Below, one piece after another: positions 1 through 11,481 of a stretch of DNA of 64,000 nucleotides. Positions within the stretch are counted from its first letter, which is position 1; every line of letters starts with the position of its first letter. This DNA is from Melitaea cinxia (taxonomy: Eukaryota; Arthropoda; Insecta; Lepidoptera; Nymphalidae): assembly GCF_905220565.1 (NCBI RefSeq), contig NC_059396.1:13039706-13103705 (forward strand), written 5' to 3'. The notes below the pieces were generated by a model. The model was not told the DNA's origin. It made no database searches and saw only the letters and a program-made list of their open reading frames with translations. A program made the position numbers and the translations under genes.

Positions 1-760
1 CCGGTACTAAGAAAATGACGCGTGAAAATTAATTAATCTTTAACCTATCCTCGTTTATATATCAGCTCCATACATTTTTGTACTACCTAAAATTGGCGGA
101 AAATGTTCAAAATAAACGACTGTGCTTTGTTATGAAATTATTATAGCAAATTAATTAAATAAATTTTTTTTCGTTGTGAAAGTTGAAATTAATCTTGAAA
201 TCTGAACTGTAATTGCAATATATAAATTAAATTATAAGCAATAAATCTAATTTTTATTTCGTCTGATACTAAACTTTAGCGTTGTATACAAATTTATTAC
301 TGCAGTATAATTTCTAAATGAGGATGCATATTTAAAAGCATACAAAAGCAACGCTTTTTTAACATCACTCCAGGTAACAAGCATGCTGCATGCATAGGCA
401 GAAGAGAGATAATTTCACAAGAAAAAAAGAGAAGGAGTCTACATTAAAAGTCGGACTTAGTTCTATTAACACAGCGTGGTTAGAATTTAATATTAATGAC
501 TAAATTAATAATTAAATATTTTAATAAGTTGGTCAGTATAAAACTGGAACAAATAAATAAAAAATAAATATTTACAACATACGAGTACACACACGGTCAT
601 CTGTTCCTATGCTTGAATTATTATAATTAATTTAATTCACGGTGTTAACCTAAAGTTAAATATTAAAATTCAAAATATCTTTTATTAGCTAATTTTACCA
701 TTGACGTAAATACATGTTAAAATATGGTATATAATCATTTACAAAAGCATTTTTTTCTAC
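1..760. other. AT-rich stretch, no gene seen
   Basis: I see no credible coding region, RNA gene or terminal-repeat element here. The composition is very AT-rich with many short A/T runs, as expected for non-coding insect DNA. Confidence 0.5.
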
Positions 761-761
761 A

Positions 762-805
762 TGGAGAAAGAAGTCAATGCCCAGCATTGGGATATTATAG
801 GCTGA
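762..805 (+). repeat. RTE-type LINE 3' tail fragment
   Basis: A short relic of the 3' end of an RTE-type LINE or of a SINE that uses the same tail. Translated in one frame it reads E-V-N-A-Q-H-W-D-I-I-G-stop, close to the EAYAQQWDITG-stop peptide implied by the SINE-2 tails at 5488 and 24530. It is followed by an AT dinucleotide run that could be the decayed simple-repeat tail. Everything upstream of the tail is missing, as in 5'-truncated insertions. Confidence 0.6.
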
Positions 806-859
806 TTCATATATATATGTATATATATATGACTCAGCCTGTACATATAGCTGAGTCAT
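800..859. repeat. Three-armed inverted repeat with TGACTCA sites
   Basis: GGCTGATTCATATATAT (from 800) is followed by its near reverse complement ending GACTCAGCC (to 839), and then by a third arm GCTGAGTCAT (850-859). The arms can pair as a hairpin in two alternative ways. Two copies of TGA(C/G)TCA result, which is the AP-1/bZIP consensus; whether they are used is unknown. Confidence 0.45.
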
Positions 860-2250
860 AATTGTGATATTTTTCGCCAACAGCAAATTATAGTTTTATC
901 CTTATTTTTCAATATTCTTTATAAAGCGTATCGACCGACGTAATCAACGCGTGTATTAGAAGAATTAGAAAACATCAAATAAATAATAGGTAATTTGATG
1001 ATCAATAAAATTAGTTAGGCGTTAAAAATAGCAATAATTTTATGCAGCAAAAATGTATGGCCTAGTAATTTGTTATAAAGTTTATGCAGATAATTTTCTT
1101 TAATATAAATAGTAGGAATGGTCGAATGTTATGATAACTCGCGATGTTCCTTTATTATTATAGTTATATTTCTAAACATAAATAATGTTCAATGTTTAAA
1201 TTACCTTATTAAATTAATGTTAGAAGCTTTAAAAAATTCCCGTTTCTACAATTCAAAAATAAAAAATTCAAAAATAAGAAGTTTTCTTCAAACAAGCGAA
1301 GATAAAAATTATTTCAAATCAAATCATAATCAGTGATAAAATATAGGACTCGCTTCGATCGTCCTATATATGAAACACGTTTGGAGCTTAGTTACATAAC
1401 GCTTCCTTTATCATAACTCTATTATTATATGCAAACCACACGTACACACCGCATGATTTAATGTATTAAAACCACCAACACGATGTTTTAATAAACTGAC
1501 ACGGATGCTTTACTCATTTCTCGTTACATATACATACGTGAAAATGTAGGGTGGAGGGAACATTGTTTTTTCTCTTGAGACTACTAAAGTGCGACGTAGA
1601 TAAGTAGTCTTGCTTTCAACGTACATTAACTAGGATATTACTACATACTAACAGGGAACGCGATCGCAACCGTTTGATTGTTTAGAACTTTGAGATATTG
1701 TGAACAGGACGTTTACATCTAACGCAACGACCCATTTGCAAGTCTAAATTGTTTGAGTTAAACTTTAAAAATAGTGAAGACGGTGTTATAGCCCGTCGTC
1801 GTCTCAAAGTGATGCCATCACAACCTGACTCATAGTCCAATGTACTTCTAACTTTACGCCGCGCACCTTGGCTGTTTGTTTACAAATAAATGTTGTCATC
1901 ATTCTTATATAAATGTAGTTTGACGTAATTACGTCTACTTTATTTGGTTTGTTGAAAGTTGAGTTCCGTAGATAATGTATCATATTTTACGGTAAAGTTT
2001 CATTTATATAGAAAGTTTATTCAGATTTGAAATTTAATTATTTCAATTTATATACCTTACTGAACATCCATTTAAGTAAAGAAGATACATACAGAATAAA
2101 TTATAATTTGCTCGTATACATGTAGCGGAACGAAACAGATATTATGTTCGTTTGAATCTAATTCATTCTAATTTCCCATGAGGCTAATGTTATTCTCAGT
2201 GGCATTTTCGATTCTTGATAAAGAAAAGATCTTGATTATGTTTAAATATA
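860..2250. other. AT-rich stretch, no gene seen
   Basis: Contains only short chance ORFs. I see no transposon termini or RNA gene. The 72-codon ORF near 1118 is low complexity and not convincing. Confidence 0.45.
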
Positions 2251-2251
2251 A

Positions 2252-2411
2252 TTAATTAATTAAAGTTTATCAAATAATACAAAAGTTTCATTTCTTCATT
2301 CACGAATATAAAATTACTGAATTACAGTTTTTAATTAATTAAAGTTCATCAAATAATACAAAAGTTTCATTACTTCATTCACGAATATTAAATTACTGAA
2401 TAACAGTTTTA
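2252..2411. repeat. 79-bp tandem duplication
   Basis: Two adjacent copies of a unit containing AAAGTTYATCAAATAATAC and CACGAATAT, offset by 79 bp (compare 2262 with 2341). They differ at only a few positions, which points to a fairly recent local duplication. No coding content. Confidence 0.75.
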
Positions 2412-3660
2412 ATAATATCTGCTTTGAAAAAGCATTCATTTAGGTCGATAAAATAAAAAAACCTTATCAAACGGCTTAATGGTAATTTAATTAGATATAA
2501 GTCCAATCGCTGTAATGCATTGGCATTGTTGTAGTCAGCAATAAAAAATAGGCTAGACGCGGGTATGTGTTGTTGGAAAGCTAAAAGCCATGCTCGTCCG
2601 ACGACCTCATCGCGACGCCATTGTGGCTCAGACCGGTGCTCATGAAATATGAATGCATGCCTGAAAGAACGGCTAGTCCGCAGCTCGTTTTTATTATAGA
2701 CTACCATATAACCCTAATATTGACATAAATACTTAACTGTTGTGATAATCAAAACATAAAATCTTCTTGTTAAACCAGTCTTCGTTTTATTTTGTACTCG
2801 TTTGGATATTATAACACTGTAATGCAAAACTTGTTTTCATTGTATTTTCTCTCGTAAAACCCATTGACTTGTTTTTATGGCCACCAGGGGATGTGCTTCC
2901 AAGAGAATCTTTATCTTTGTTTTTTTTTTTAATTATAGTTATTGGATAGAGACAAAAATAATAACTTCATCTTTATTATAAAACGAAACAAAAAATATTT
3001 CAATTACTTTTATTGTTTTTAGAACGATTAGAATATCAAAATTTTACAAAAAAATGTACCGTTATTATTTAAAAAGTCAAATACTAAAAATATGAAACAA
3101 AATAATTATGCTCCATACAATTTAGGATCTAAAATGGAAAGCTCAACATCTTTTAGAAACCAGTTAATCGTTGTTTTGTATCGTTGGTACACGGAGCTCT
3201 TTCGTCGAGTCAGGCATAATTTGTTTCACAAATCATAATTTGTCTTGAACTTCTTCAGTTACCTGAGGAAGTAGGTATAAACCATATACATATTCTTAAA
3301 TAAACTGAAAGCAATATCAATTTAAATAATTAAACAGGTGTTCATATAAAAGATCAGTTTTATTTCAAGCAGTCTTAACAGAATATTACTTTATCATGAT
3401 ATTGATCACATATTTAGCGAGCTCAAAGTTTGTTTCTGTTTAAGAAGCATTTGAAAGCATATTACCTCAGTCTATAAATTATTTTAAACTCACTACATTC
3501 AATTGATAAAAGATCATTAAATTTGCCATGAATCTATATATTATACGATTATACGATTTATATATTAGTGTGTATGTAAATGTTTATATTTATTTATTTT
3601 TTATTGCGTACCTATGTGTATTATTTTTTTCTTTTTTTTTTCTTTTACTTATTTAAATCT
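2412..3660. other. AT-rich stretch, no gene seen
   Basis: The 104-codon ORF on the minus strand (2393-2707) overlaps the tandem duplication and matches no family I know. The rest is AT-rich without recognisable elements. Confidence 0.4.
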
Positions 3661-3703
3661 ATATACCACCTGCCCATCTGAAAAGCCATATCCCTTTCAT
3701 TAT

Positions 3704-3842
3704 CAGGTTGTCTGGAAGAGATTGCTTTTTATTTAGCAATAAGATCGTCTGGTTGTACAATTTGTTACTATAATTGCTTGTAATTTTAATTTTGTTCTTT
3801 CTTAAATGTGCAATAAAGTATATTATTATTATTATTATTATT
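3704..3842 (+). repeat. CR1-like LINE 3' end, 5'-truncated
   Basis: Carries the 3' UTR signature GGTTGTCTGGAAGAGAT...GCAATAAGATCG...TGCAATAAAGTA and ends in a (TTA)n run. The same signature occurs in the 3' UTR of the LINEs on the minus strand at 13199 and 58836 and in fragments at 44605 and 51850. AATAAA lies just before the tail. Only the end of the element is present, as expected for target-primed reverse transcription that stopped early. Confidence 0.7.
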
Positions 3843-4016
3843 TAACACTATACTGCAATAATAACTATAATTCTACAAAGCAAATATATTAATAACAATC
3901 TATGTATTTAATAAGTTAACACTTTACAATACTGTAGTAACCAAATAAAACAAGTTAATCAAAATTCAGCATACTTTACAAAGAATTCGTAAACAAAGTA
4001 GAAACTATATATGTAA

Positions 4017-4650
4017 ACTTACCTATGCGATGCCAACTAGAATGAAAGATGTCACTGGGGCCTTATCAACGTGTATCACAGTGGGAGCTCGCACGGTGCA
4101 TATCCCCAAGGTAAACAAAGATTACGTAAACGCAATCCCACGCACGTCACGACGATCGATTTTTAAACTTTCGAATACGCCCACTTACATTTAACAAGAG
4201 ATACGAGATTAGAATAAAGCTAAAATTCATCTATATCACCGCATCCAAAGCACAACTAAGTCGCCTGTGCCCTTGAAGTCATACAGGTTATATTATCGCT
4301 ACAGCACAACACGCGCACTGACAGTTCGAACAAACAATCGCGGGTCAAGTTCGAAGCCGGCCTCGGCGCAGGAGAATGAGCGATGGTGAGAGGTCTTAAC
4401 AGTTTGTAAATATGAGCGGCTGCAATGTTGTATTCAGAACTTGCGATGTGTGTGTAAGGATAGCGATGTAGCCGTCAAATCGGCCGCGAATAAAGCCTCG
4501 CTCTCGCGTGGCCAGACACTGACTGAGCCGCTAGGGCGCCGCCGAGCGTATGGCCTACGGAGAGCGGCAAAGGACCCCTCACCTCCGCCGCGCGGACTGC
4601 CGCCTGCCGCAGGCCTCCCCGTGCGCGCGCCACTCCACGCACAATGCTAA
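4017..4650 (-). promoter_or_regulatory. CpG-rich island, candidate promoter/first exon
   Basis: The only long island of non-repetitive, CpG-rich sequence in the window, most GC-rich between about 4330 and 4640. Read on the minus strand it has a good splice-donor match, CATAG|GTAAGT, at about 4023-4017, and a second, GGAG|GTGAGG, near 4583. This fits a TSS-proximal 5' UTR exon of a gene transcribed leftward with a long first intron. No long convincing ORF is present. The plus strand also has a weaker donor-like GTGTAAGG near 4452, so the orientation is uncertain. Inference only; RNA evidence would settle it. Confidence 0.35.
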
Positions 4651-4659
4651 TAAACAGAA

Positions 4660-5475
4660 AACATATTTTTAAGTAATTACTATATTTAATTAATACACTC
4701 ATTAAAATATTTTAAGGAAAACAAAATTGTCAACACAAATTGTCGTTGAAAGAATAATTAAATGCGAATAAAACAGACTAACATGGAAAAAATAAAACCA
4801 TTTCTATTGAAATCTAATATGATTCGCATTCACATTAAAATCGAGTAATTTGAAATCTATTAAAATATATGCTAGACTATAGATATAAAAAATATCGATT
4901 TACAACAGTCCTAGACAAAACAAAATGTGCTAAAAATAAATACTTCATACATCGAACGATACTCAATGAAGCTGCAATATCGCAAAAGTGAATGAATCTC
5001 TGGAGCTTAAAACTATTTTAGTCTTATTAAAATTAGATACAATATAAAGTTATAAATATAATTTTACTTTAGTTGTACATATATTTTGTACATTAATCGT
5101 ACCTACTGTCTGAGAAACATCGTTTTAAAAGAAATATACATAAAACAATCTAATCGTGTTAAAATTAACATTTTTTTGTCTTTATTATATATAAGAACCA
5201 AAGATGTTAATGGCAGGTAAACGGTAAAAGGGAGAGACAGGTATCGCGGCATCTTATAAGCCCACTAACCTCTCTTCCAAGAATGCCTTGACCACTCACC
5301 GAAGGCTATTAAGTTTTTAAACGGTGCAATATACAACGTTCCCATGCCGTTTTTATTCACATTAAAAGAAGCATGCAATTGCATAACATAGATAAATAAA
5401 AAATCAGTTAAGAATTAAACAATTTGTCATAATATTGTAGTCATAATATTTAATTATGTTATTTAAATTTTAAAT
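4660..5475. other. AT-rich stretch, no gene seen
   Basis: No ORF, RNA gene or element boundary that I can support. Confidence 0.4.
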
Positions 5476-5487
5476 TATACTCGTATA

Positions 5488-5815
5488 CGCTTCAGCCTGT
5501 AAGATCCCACTACTGGGCATATAGGCCTCTTTCCTCATGTAGGAGAAGAATCAGAGCTTAATCCACCACGCTGCTCCAATGCGGGTTGGCGGATATATTC
5601 CCTATGAGTAACGATCGCCATCAGGTGTACATGATAATAACCGGGACCGATGGCTTAACGTGCTTTCCGAGGCACGGTGGGGAGGACTGCACAAACACCC
5701 AGACCACGGCAAACACCTGTATGGCCAATACAAATGTTTGTCATGTGCGGGGATCGAACCCACAACCGCCAGCACAACAGACACAATCCATAGCTGTGAC
5801 CGTTGCGCCCATATA
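5488..5815 (-). mobile_element. Full-length tRNA-derived SINE (SINE-2)
   Basis: A 328-bp insertion flanked by a perfect 12-bp target-site duplication, TATACTCGTATA (5476-5487 and 5816-5827). On the minus strand the 5' head is tRNA-like, with a box A-like GGGCGCAACGG and a box B GGTTCGATCCC, the RNA polymerase III promoter elements. The body follows, then a tail that resembles the 3' coding end of an RTE LINE (degraded E-A-Y-x-Q-Q-W-D-I-T-G). Related copies lie at 24530-24790 (head lost) and 51290-51552 (tail swapped). Family name not assigned. Confidence 0.85.
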
Positions 5816-5827
5816 TATACTCGTATA

Positions 5828-7274
5828 ATACAAGAAATTTACGTGAAACGAAATCATCAATACCTTCGCCTCTTACAAACTACTCTATAAAGAATAATTA
5901 ACTAAGACAATTTGAAATAAAAGTTTGCGTAGGTATATTTCAATTATTCACTTCCTATTTTTTTTAAATCAACTTGATTACAAAGTTTGGGTAATGAAAC
6001 AGCTTATAAGCTGAAAAGGGTCAATGTACTGCATAGTAGTAGAGCAATAACCTTTATTGGTAAAAATTTGACAAATCTCCAAACTCTACACAGATAAACC
6101 TTCGTAGGATAACTAGGGTCAGATAAAACTTTGATATTGCTCGATAATATATATATGTACGTATATTTACTTTATCTTATATATTTATGTATTACCACTT
6201 CAGCAAATGACGCCATTTTCGGTAAAAAATAAACCCATGAATATACAAATTATTAGGTCAATGTATTCAATCTCGTACCAAAAATAAACTTGAATACAAT
6301 ACGGATATCGAATACTAATAGAAAAACGGGAAATTATTTATTGCTGACATATGCTGCGTTCTCAATATTCTAGGCCAAAATAACAATAATATTATCCAGC
6401 AAATAATCGTTTGTTGCGGATATTAGAATTTCATATGCTCATATTTGTTGGTTCCCATTTCGTTCGGTCTACTTAACGAAATCTAAGGCTAATTAATACA
6501 CCTGCTTTGAAAATACATGCCATTATCTTCATTTACATCCCATTAAATGTATAAGATATGCAACATTATAGAGCTCTCTGTAGTACTTTAATTTAGCTCC
6601 GTCTGTTGTAATAAAATATATATGCGGAATTGCGAATACTCTTGCTGTACTGAACAGTAGGTAACTGTTTCACTACTTTACTACAAATTAACTATATTTC
6701 ATGAAAACTACTCTTATAAAATCATGGCTATAGTTGTATCAGCGAACGGAGTCACTGAATGCTGTTGAAAAAGTGTTAAATTCGACCTGTTTCAGTTTTA
6801 GTGTAGAGTACACTTTATTTATTAATAATAATTAAATACAAAATAAATTTCATTATATGCGTGTTTATTACGTACATTTTAATTAAACTATATTCAATTT
6901 TTCTTAATCATAATTACCCCGTAATAAGAGACATTAGTTACAATTTATTGATGTTTTTGAAGTGATATTTCTTTTGGCGCGTTAGGGAAAAATGATGAGA
7001 GTAAATTTTTACAACGTGCGGACACACAGTCACCAAAAAAACGACACCCTGAAGTTAGCTAGTCAACGAAGAAGTTAGCAATGTGAAGCTAGCTAGTCAA
7101 TGACGTATAACTTCTTACGTGCGTGCACAGTACACACACGTTTTTTAACTTCATATATATGAGGTACGTCACCTGGATCGGTGTCATTATTTGTTTGTCA
7201 CTCTCAGCTCAAAGTCTTTTATCATAAACTACATTATATCTCTGTCAGTATCTATAAACAGATATCTTTATTAT
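5828..7274. other. AT-rich stretch, no gene seen
   Basis: No gene recognised. Around 7015-7190 there is a patch of imperfect direct repeats (GAAGTTAGCTAGTCAACG and variants) that looks repeat-derived but has no termini I can define. Confidence 0.35.
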
Positions 7275-7505
7275 TGTCATAATGTATATGAATAAAAATG
7301 AATGTTGCTAAGCGATAACTCGAGAATGGCTCGACCAATTTGGCTAATTTATTTTTTTGCATGTTCCTTAAGGGCCTCAAAGAAGGTAGGAAGGTTTTAG
7401 AGATTTAAAAAATAACAAATATAAATAAAGCATTGATGAGCTAAAATCAATTTTATTGTTACAACTTACAAGGTTATTAGTTTACACACGAGAATTTTAT
7501 ATATA
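7275..7505 (+). repeat. Decayed Helitron-like repeat
   Basis: Contains AAAATGAATGTTGCTAAGCG and 'ataactcgagaatggctcgaccaatttgg', phrases shared in degraded form with the 5' part of the 983-bp element at 48726. It ends near a sequence like the 5' end of the neighbouring family (ACACGAGAATTTTATATAT). Ends not defined. Confidence 0.35.
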
Positions 7506-7514
7506 CTCGTAAGA

Positions 7515-7709
7515 CTAGCTGACCCAGCAAACGTTGTTTTGCCATATACATATATTAACCCCCTCGCTTATAACTTAGGGGTATGAAAAATAGATGTTGG
7601 CCGATTCTCAGCCCTACCCGATAGGCACACAAAATTTCTTAAAAATCTGTCGAGCGTTTCGGAGGAGCATGGTAACTAACATTGTAACACGAAAATTTTA
7701 TATATAAGA
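7515..7709 (-). mobile_element. Non-autonomous Helitron, family C
   Basis: On the minus strand it starts TCTTATATATAAAATT and ends GGGTCAGCTAG, followed by T. TC at the 5' end, CTAG at the 3' end and T after the 3' end are Helitron hallmarks. Related copies are at 37722-37938 and 58056-58369, with the same terminal motifs and a conserved middle (CGTTTCGGAGGAG). No coding capacity; 195 bp. In this copy the base before the 5' end is G rather than the expected A. Confidence 0.65.
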
Positions 7710-8082
7710 CAAAATAAATCTTTATTTAAACAATGAATATTTTAATCATTAATCATCAATCAACACCTGCTAAACAAATTATTTTTAACCGACTTTCAAA
7801 AAAGGAGGAGGTTCTCAATTCGATTACATTTTTTTATGTTTGTTTAGCCTTTTTTTCATTTGTGAGCAAACACAATTGATAAAACAAATCATTTAACCTT
7901 TTTTTAAACGGTTTTATTTAGCTCACCCCGTTTGTTTTTTTATTTTTTCTTTATTTATTCTTGGGTCAAATTTAGTAATTCAAATTTCACCCTCTTCCTG
8001 TCAACCGATTAATCTGAAATTTTGTATACACTTTGGATTTTGGTGACAATACAATTATGTTTATTCATTATCATTATAAATT

Positions 8083-8680
8083 CAAGATGGCCGCCGCTAC
8101 AAAATGGCGGATAATTTATGTTTTATTAATCCCATCAATATGGGTATCAAATGAAAGGGCTCAACAAGCAGAATACAATATACTATAAAAAATTGAAATC
8201 CAAGATGGCGGCCGCTACAAAATGGCGGATAACGTAGGTTTTATCGATTCCATCAATATGGGTATCAAATGAAAGGGCTCAACAAGCAGAATACAATATA
8301 CTATAAAAAATTGAAATACAAGATGGCGGCCACTACAAAATGGCGGATAAGGTAGGTTTTATCGATCCCATCAATATGGGTATCAAATGAAAGTGCTCAA
8401 CCAGTATAATCAATGTACTATATAAAATTAAAACCCAAGATGGCGGCCTCTACAAAATGGCGGATAACTTAGGTTTTATCAATCCCATCAACATGGGTAT
8501 CAAATGAAAGGTCTCAACAAGTAGAATACAATTTACTATGCAAAATTGAAATCTAAGCTGGCCGCCGCTACCAAATGTCTGATAACAATTTTTTATCAAT
8601 CCCACCAATATGGGTATCAAATAAAAGGGCTTGACAAGAAGAATACAGTGCACTATACAACCTCAATATTTAAGATGGGC
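8083..8680 (+). repeat. 118-bp tandem array, five units
   Basis: The start CAAGATGG recurs at 8083, 8201, 8319, 8436, 8554 and 8671, a period of 117-118 bp. Each unit includes 'caatatgggtatcaaatgaaa', an A-rich part, and two GATGGCGG/AATGGCGG motifs. Units diverge by several percent, so the array is not newly expanded. The preceding 100 bp (from about 7980) may be part of the same repeat. ORFs within it are by-products of the repeat. Confidence 0.85.
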
Positions 8681-8689
8681 CTTGCAATA

Positions 8690-10100
8690 ATGAAGCACTA
8701 AATGAATTAAACAGAATGCGAAATAAAAACTAAAAACTAGAAAATAAAAATAATAAATAATATAATTTTTTAATTATATTTTCATAATTTTTGTATTACT
8801 TGTTATTATAGACATACTATTACAAAAAATAAGAAGCAAGCTGTTCGTGTCCGTCATACCATTATATTTCATAGCCAAAATCTTCCACCTAATACATATG
8901 CTTTAGGGGTCCAGTAGATTTAAATATTACGTATTTTACATTTTCACACAATCGATTACGAAATTTTTTTTTACATATATTTTCGAGATAAGATTATATG
9001 CAAACAAAATCCGTAAATTTATTTAAATGTCTAAATATGTATACCTAAACAACTAACAACTAGGATAACGTCTTAAAAATAATATTTAACTTTTAAAACT
9101 ACATATGAAATCATGTGCGTAAATGGGAGTAAATTATCTTATGAGCGTAACTGTTAATGCAGATTACAGATGCAACTTGGTGCATACGCAACGCGGAACA
9201 ATAACTGTAGTGTGTACGAGTTTAATTAACAACAGAGTCGCTGCTTAAGGAAGTGTTTTGTTTACCTAATAATCAATTAATTTATTAATGTTAAATAGTG
9301 TACTTTGATAAAAACTTGGATCCATTTTTAGTTATGATTTGTCGTACTGATTTAGACAAAGCGAAGTAAAGACTCTTAAGTACAGTTGAAATAATATTAC
9401 TTATATCGTCTATAATTATATTCTTTTATAACCCATATGAAGGAGTTATCTTTAATAAAAGAGCATGTTTCTGTTTACTAATGATGTAATTGCTGTTCTA
9501 TGTGTCTTATTTTTAATATTATATCAAATTATAAAACTAAATTCGATTTGTTAAACTATGAGTCAAATGAAACACATTTAATTGGTACAGAATATAATAC
9601 ATGATTTATATCATCACACACTATACATACATATACTACTATATATATAACAGGGTTTCTATATACGTTATTTAAACTCTAAGAATAATTTAGGAATTCT
9701 TTGACAATAATAATTAATCAGTCTTCAACATTTTAATTACTTCTACGCTATTTTTAATTTATTTTGTAACTTGTGCTGCAATAAGGACAGTTCAGTCCAT
9801 TCCCGATCTTCCAACTCATTCTCATTTCTAATCTGAGGTCTTGATAAATTTTATTTAAGTAACTGTTGGCCTACGACGTTAGACTTCGACCTCCTCCTTT
9901 TTTTATTCTTTAAAAAATAGGAGTTTTTGTCACACAGTGACCACGTCACCTCCATCGTTCTTAACTAGGACCTCCTCCTTCTTCTTTCTCTTTTTCCTTC
10001 TTAGGTACACTAAAATATAGGTCTCTATATCGCACCTAGGACTGTTAAGACTCTCACTTTTATACCTCAAAAGAAAATAAAATAAATAATTTGTGTGCAT
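8690..10100. other. AT-rich stretch, no gene seen
   Basis: No gene recognised. A pyrimidine-rich run at about 9965-10006 ends in TTAG like a splice acceptor, but stop codons follow in the frames I checked. Confidence 0.35.
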
Positions 10101-10111
10101 TTATATTCCTT

Positions 10112-10459
10112 GTGCTGACTGGCTACGGCACCAAAGAATATAGCCACTCCCTCTCTTGCCGTGGGTGTCGTAAGAGGCGACTAAGGGATAACAAGGTTCC
10201 ACTACCACTTTGGAACTTAAGAAGCCGACCGATGGCGGGATAACCATCCAACTGCTGGCTTTGAAACATACAGGCCGGAGACGGGCAGCAGCGTCTTCGG
10301 TGCGACAAAGCCAGCCCTGCGGTCACCAACCCGCCTGCCCAGCGTGGTGACTATGGGTTGACACATGAGTTCACGCATTTTTGGCGCGAACTTGTGGAAG
10401 CCTATGTCCAGCAGTGGACTGCAATAGGCTGGAATGATGATGATGATGATGAATGATGA
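10112..10459 (+). mobile_element. SINE-1, near full length with TSD
   Basis: Insertion of 348 bp flanked by TATATTCCTT at 10102-10111 and 10460-10469. The head starts GTGCTGACTGGCTACGGCAC; the body includes GTGGGTGTCGTAAGAGGCGA and GCAGCAGCGTCTTCGGTGCG. The end, GAAGCCTATGTCCAGCAGTG, encodes E-A-Y-V-Q-Q-W-T-A-I-G as in RTE LINEs, followed by a (GAT)n tail. Other copies: 16329-16660, 25925-26117, 53725-53903 and 62650-62745. I see no clear tRNA promoter boxes, so the origin of the head is open. Confidence 0.85.
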
Positions 10460-10469
10460 TATATTCCTT

Positions 10470-11218
10470 ATATGCTCGTCAGACGCATTTTACTTTCAAA
10501 TATAATAACACACAGTAGCATCCGAGGTTCACTGCCGGTTATTGAAATTGTGCTCCATAATTCACATTCTCATAAGGACCTTTGTACATCAAAAGTTTAT
10601 TCATCCTCTAGAAGTAATGCTGATCCCAAAACAAAAGTCTCAACGGTCAATGTCAATCAACAATGTCATCACCTATTTTAGCTAAAAAAATTAAGACAGG
10701 TAATTGGGTACATCTAAAAACTAGTCACGAAGCCGTATTTCATAAGCTTAATTTCAAATAAGCGAAAACTGAAAACACTGTCACTTGAATAAGAACAATA
10801 ATTATTGGCAATTTCTACAAACAAAAACACCTACTTTTTTTTAAACATAATAGAGCCTTAACTAGACGTTGATGTTCAGACCTGTCGCCTGCTTCGTTCT
10901 TCTCTAGGATCTGTTTAAGTCCCACGAACGGTTTGGGAGTAATTCGCGTTGTTTCAACCGTGCCCTGTTTCAACTGTACCCAGTCTACCCTACTACAAAG
11001 ATACATTATAGATTAGAAATACTCGTAATGAAAGTGTAACTGTATATGCATAACATTTTTTTTCTGATTTAGTCATATTTTGTCATCGAATTAAACTGTT
11101 TCTTTTGAGATGAAAATTTTACAACATTATTTATAAGCTATTTCTTGTGTTTATTTTAAAGCTTTGAAGAAATTCGTAATTGATAATATAATCGGTTACA
11201 TAAATATATGTTTTTTTA
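10470..11218. other. AT-rich stretch, no gene seen
   Basis: Short ORFs at 10472 (plus) and 10815 (minus) have no recognised similarity. No element boundaries seen. Confidence 0.35.
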
Positions 11219-11481
11219 TCATTACATAGTATAAAACAAAGTCGCTTCCCGCTGTTTGTATGCTTAGATCTTTAAAACTACGCAACGGATTTTTGTGCGG
11301 CTTTCATTAGTAAATAGAGTGATTCCAGAGTAAGGTTTATATGTATAATACATGTGTAATATAGTAGAGGAACACTGATAGTTTTAAAGGTTTCTAATGT
11401 GATGACGTAAATAAATACAATTATTTGCGCCTATATTTGATATCACTATTGCACCCGTGCGAAGCCGGGGCGGGCCGCTAG
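11219..11481 (+). mobile_element. Non-autonomous Helitron, family A
   Basis: Starts TCATTACATAGTATAAAAC after an A and ends GGGCCGCTAG before a T. CCCGTGCGAAGCCGGG near the 3' end can form a short stem-loop. These are standard Helitron end features (TC, hairpin, CTRR, A^T target). The same 5' end is found at 16238 and, on the minus strand, at 37699. The interior holds 'actacgcaacggatttttgt'. No coding capacity; 263 bp. Confidence 0.8.

Noticed and set aside
2393..2707. 104-codon ORF, minus strand
   Set aside because: Overlaps a tandem duplication, has no recognisable motif, and composition follows local AT-rich DNA.
9965..10006. Splice acceptor (polypyrimidine tract ending TTCTTAG)
   Set aside because: No open frame follows, and no matching donor or exon is evident nearby.
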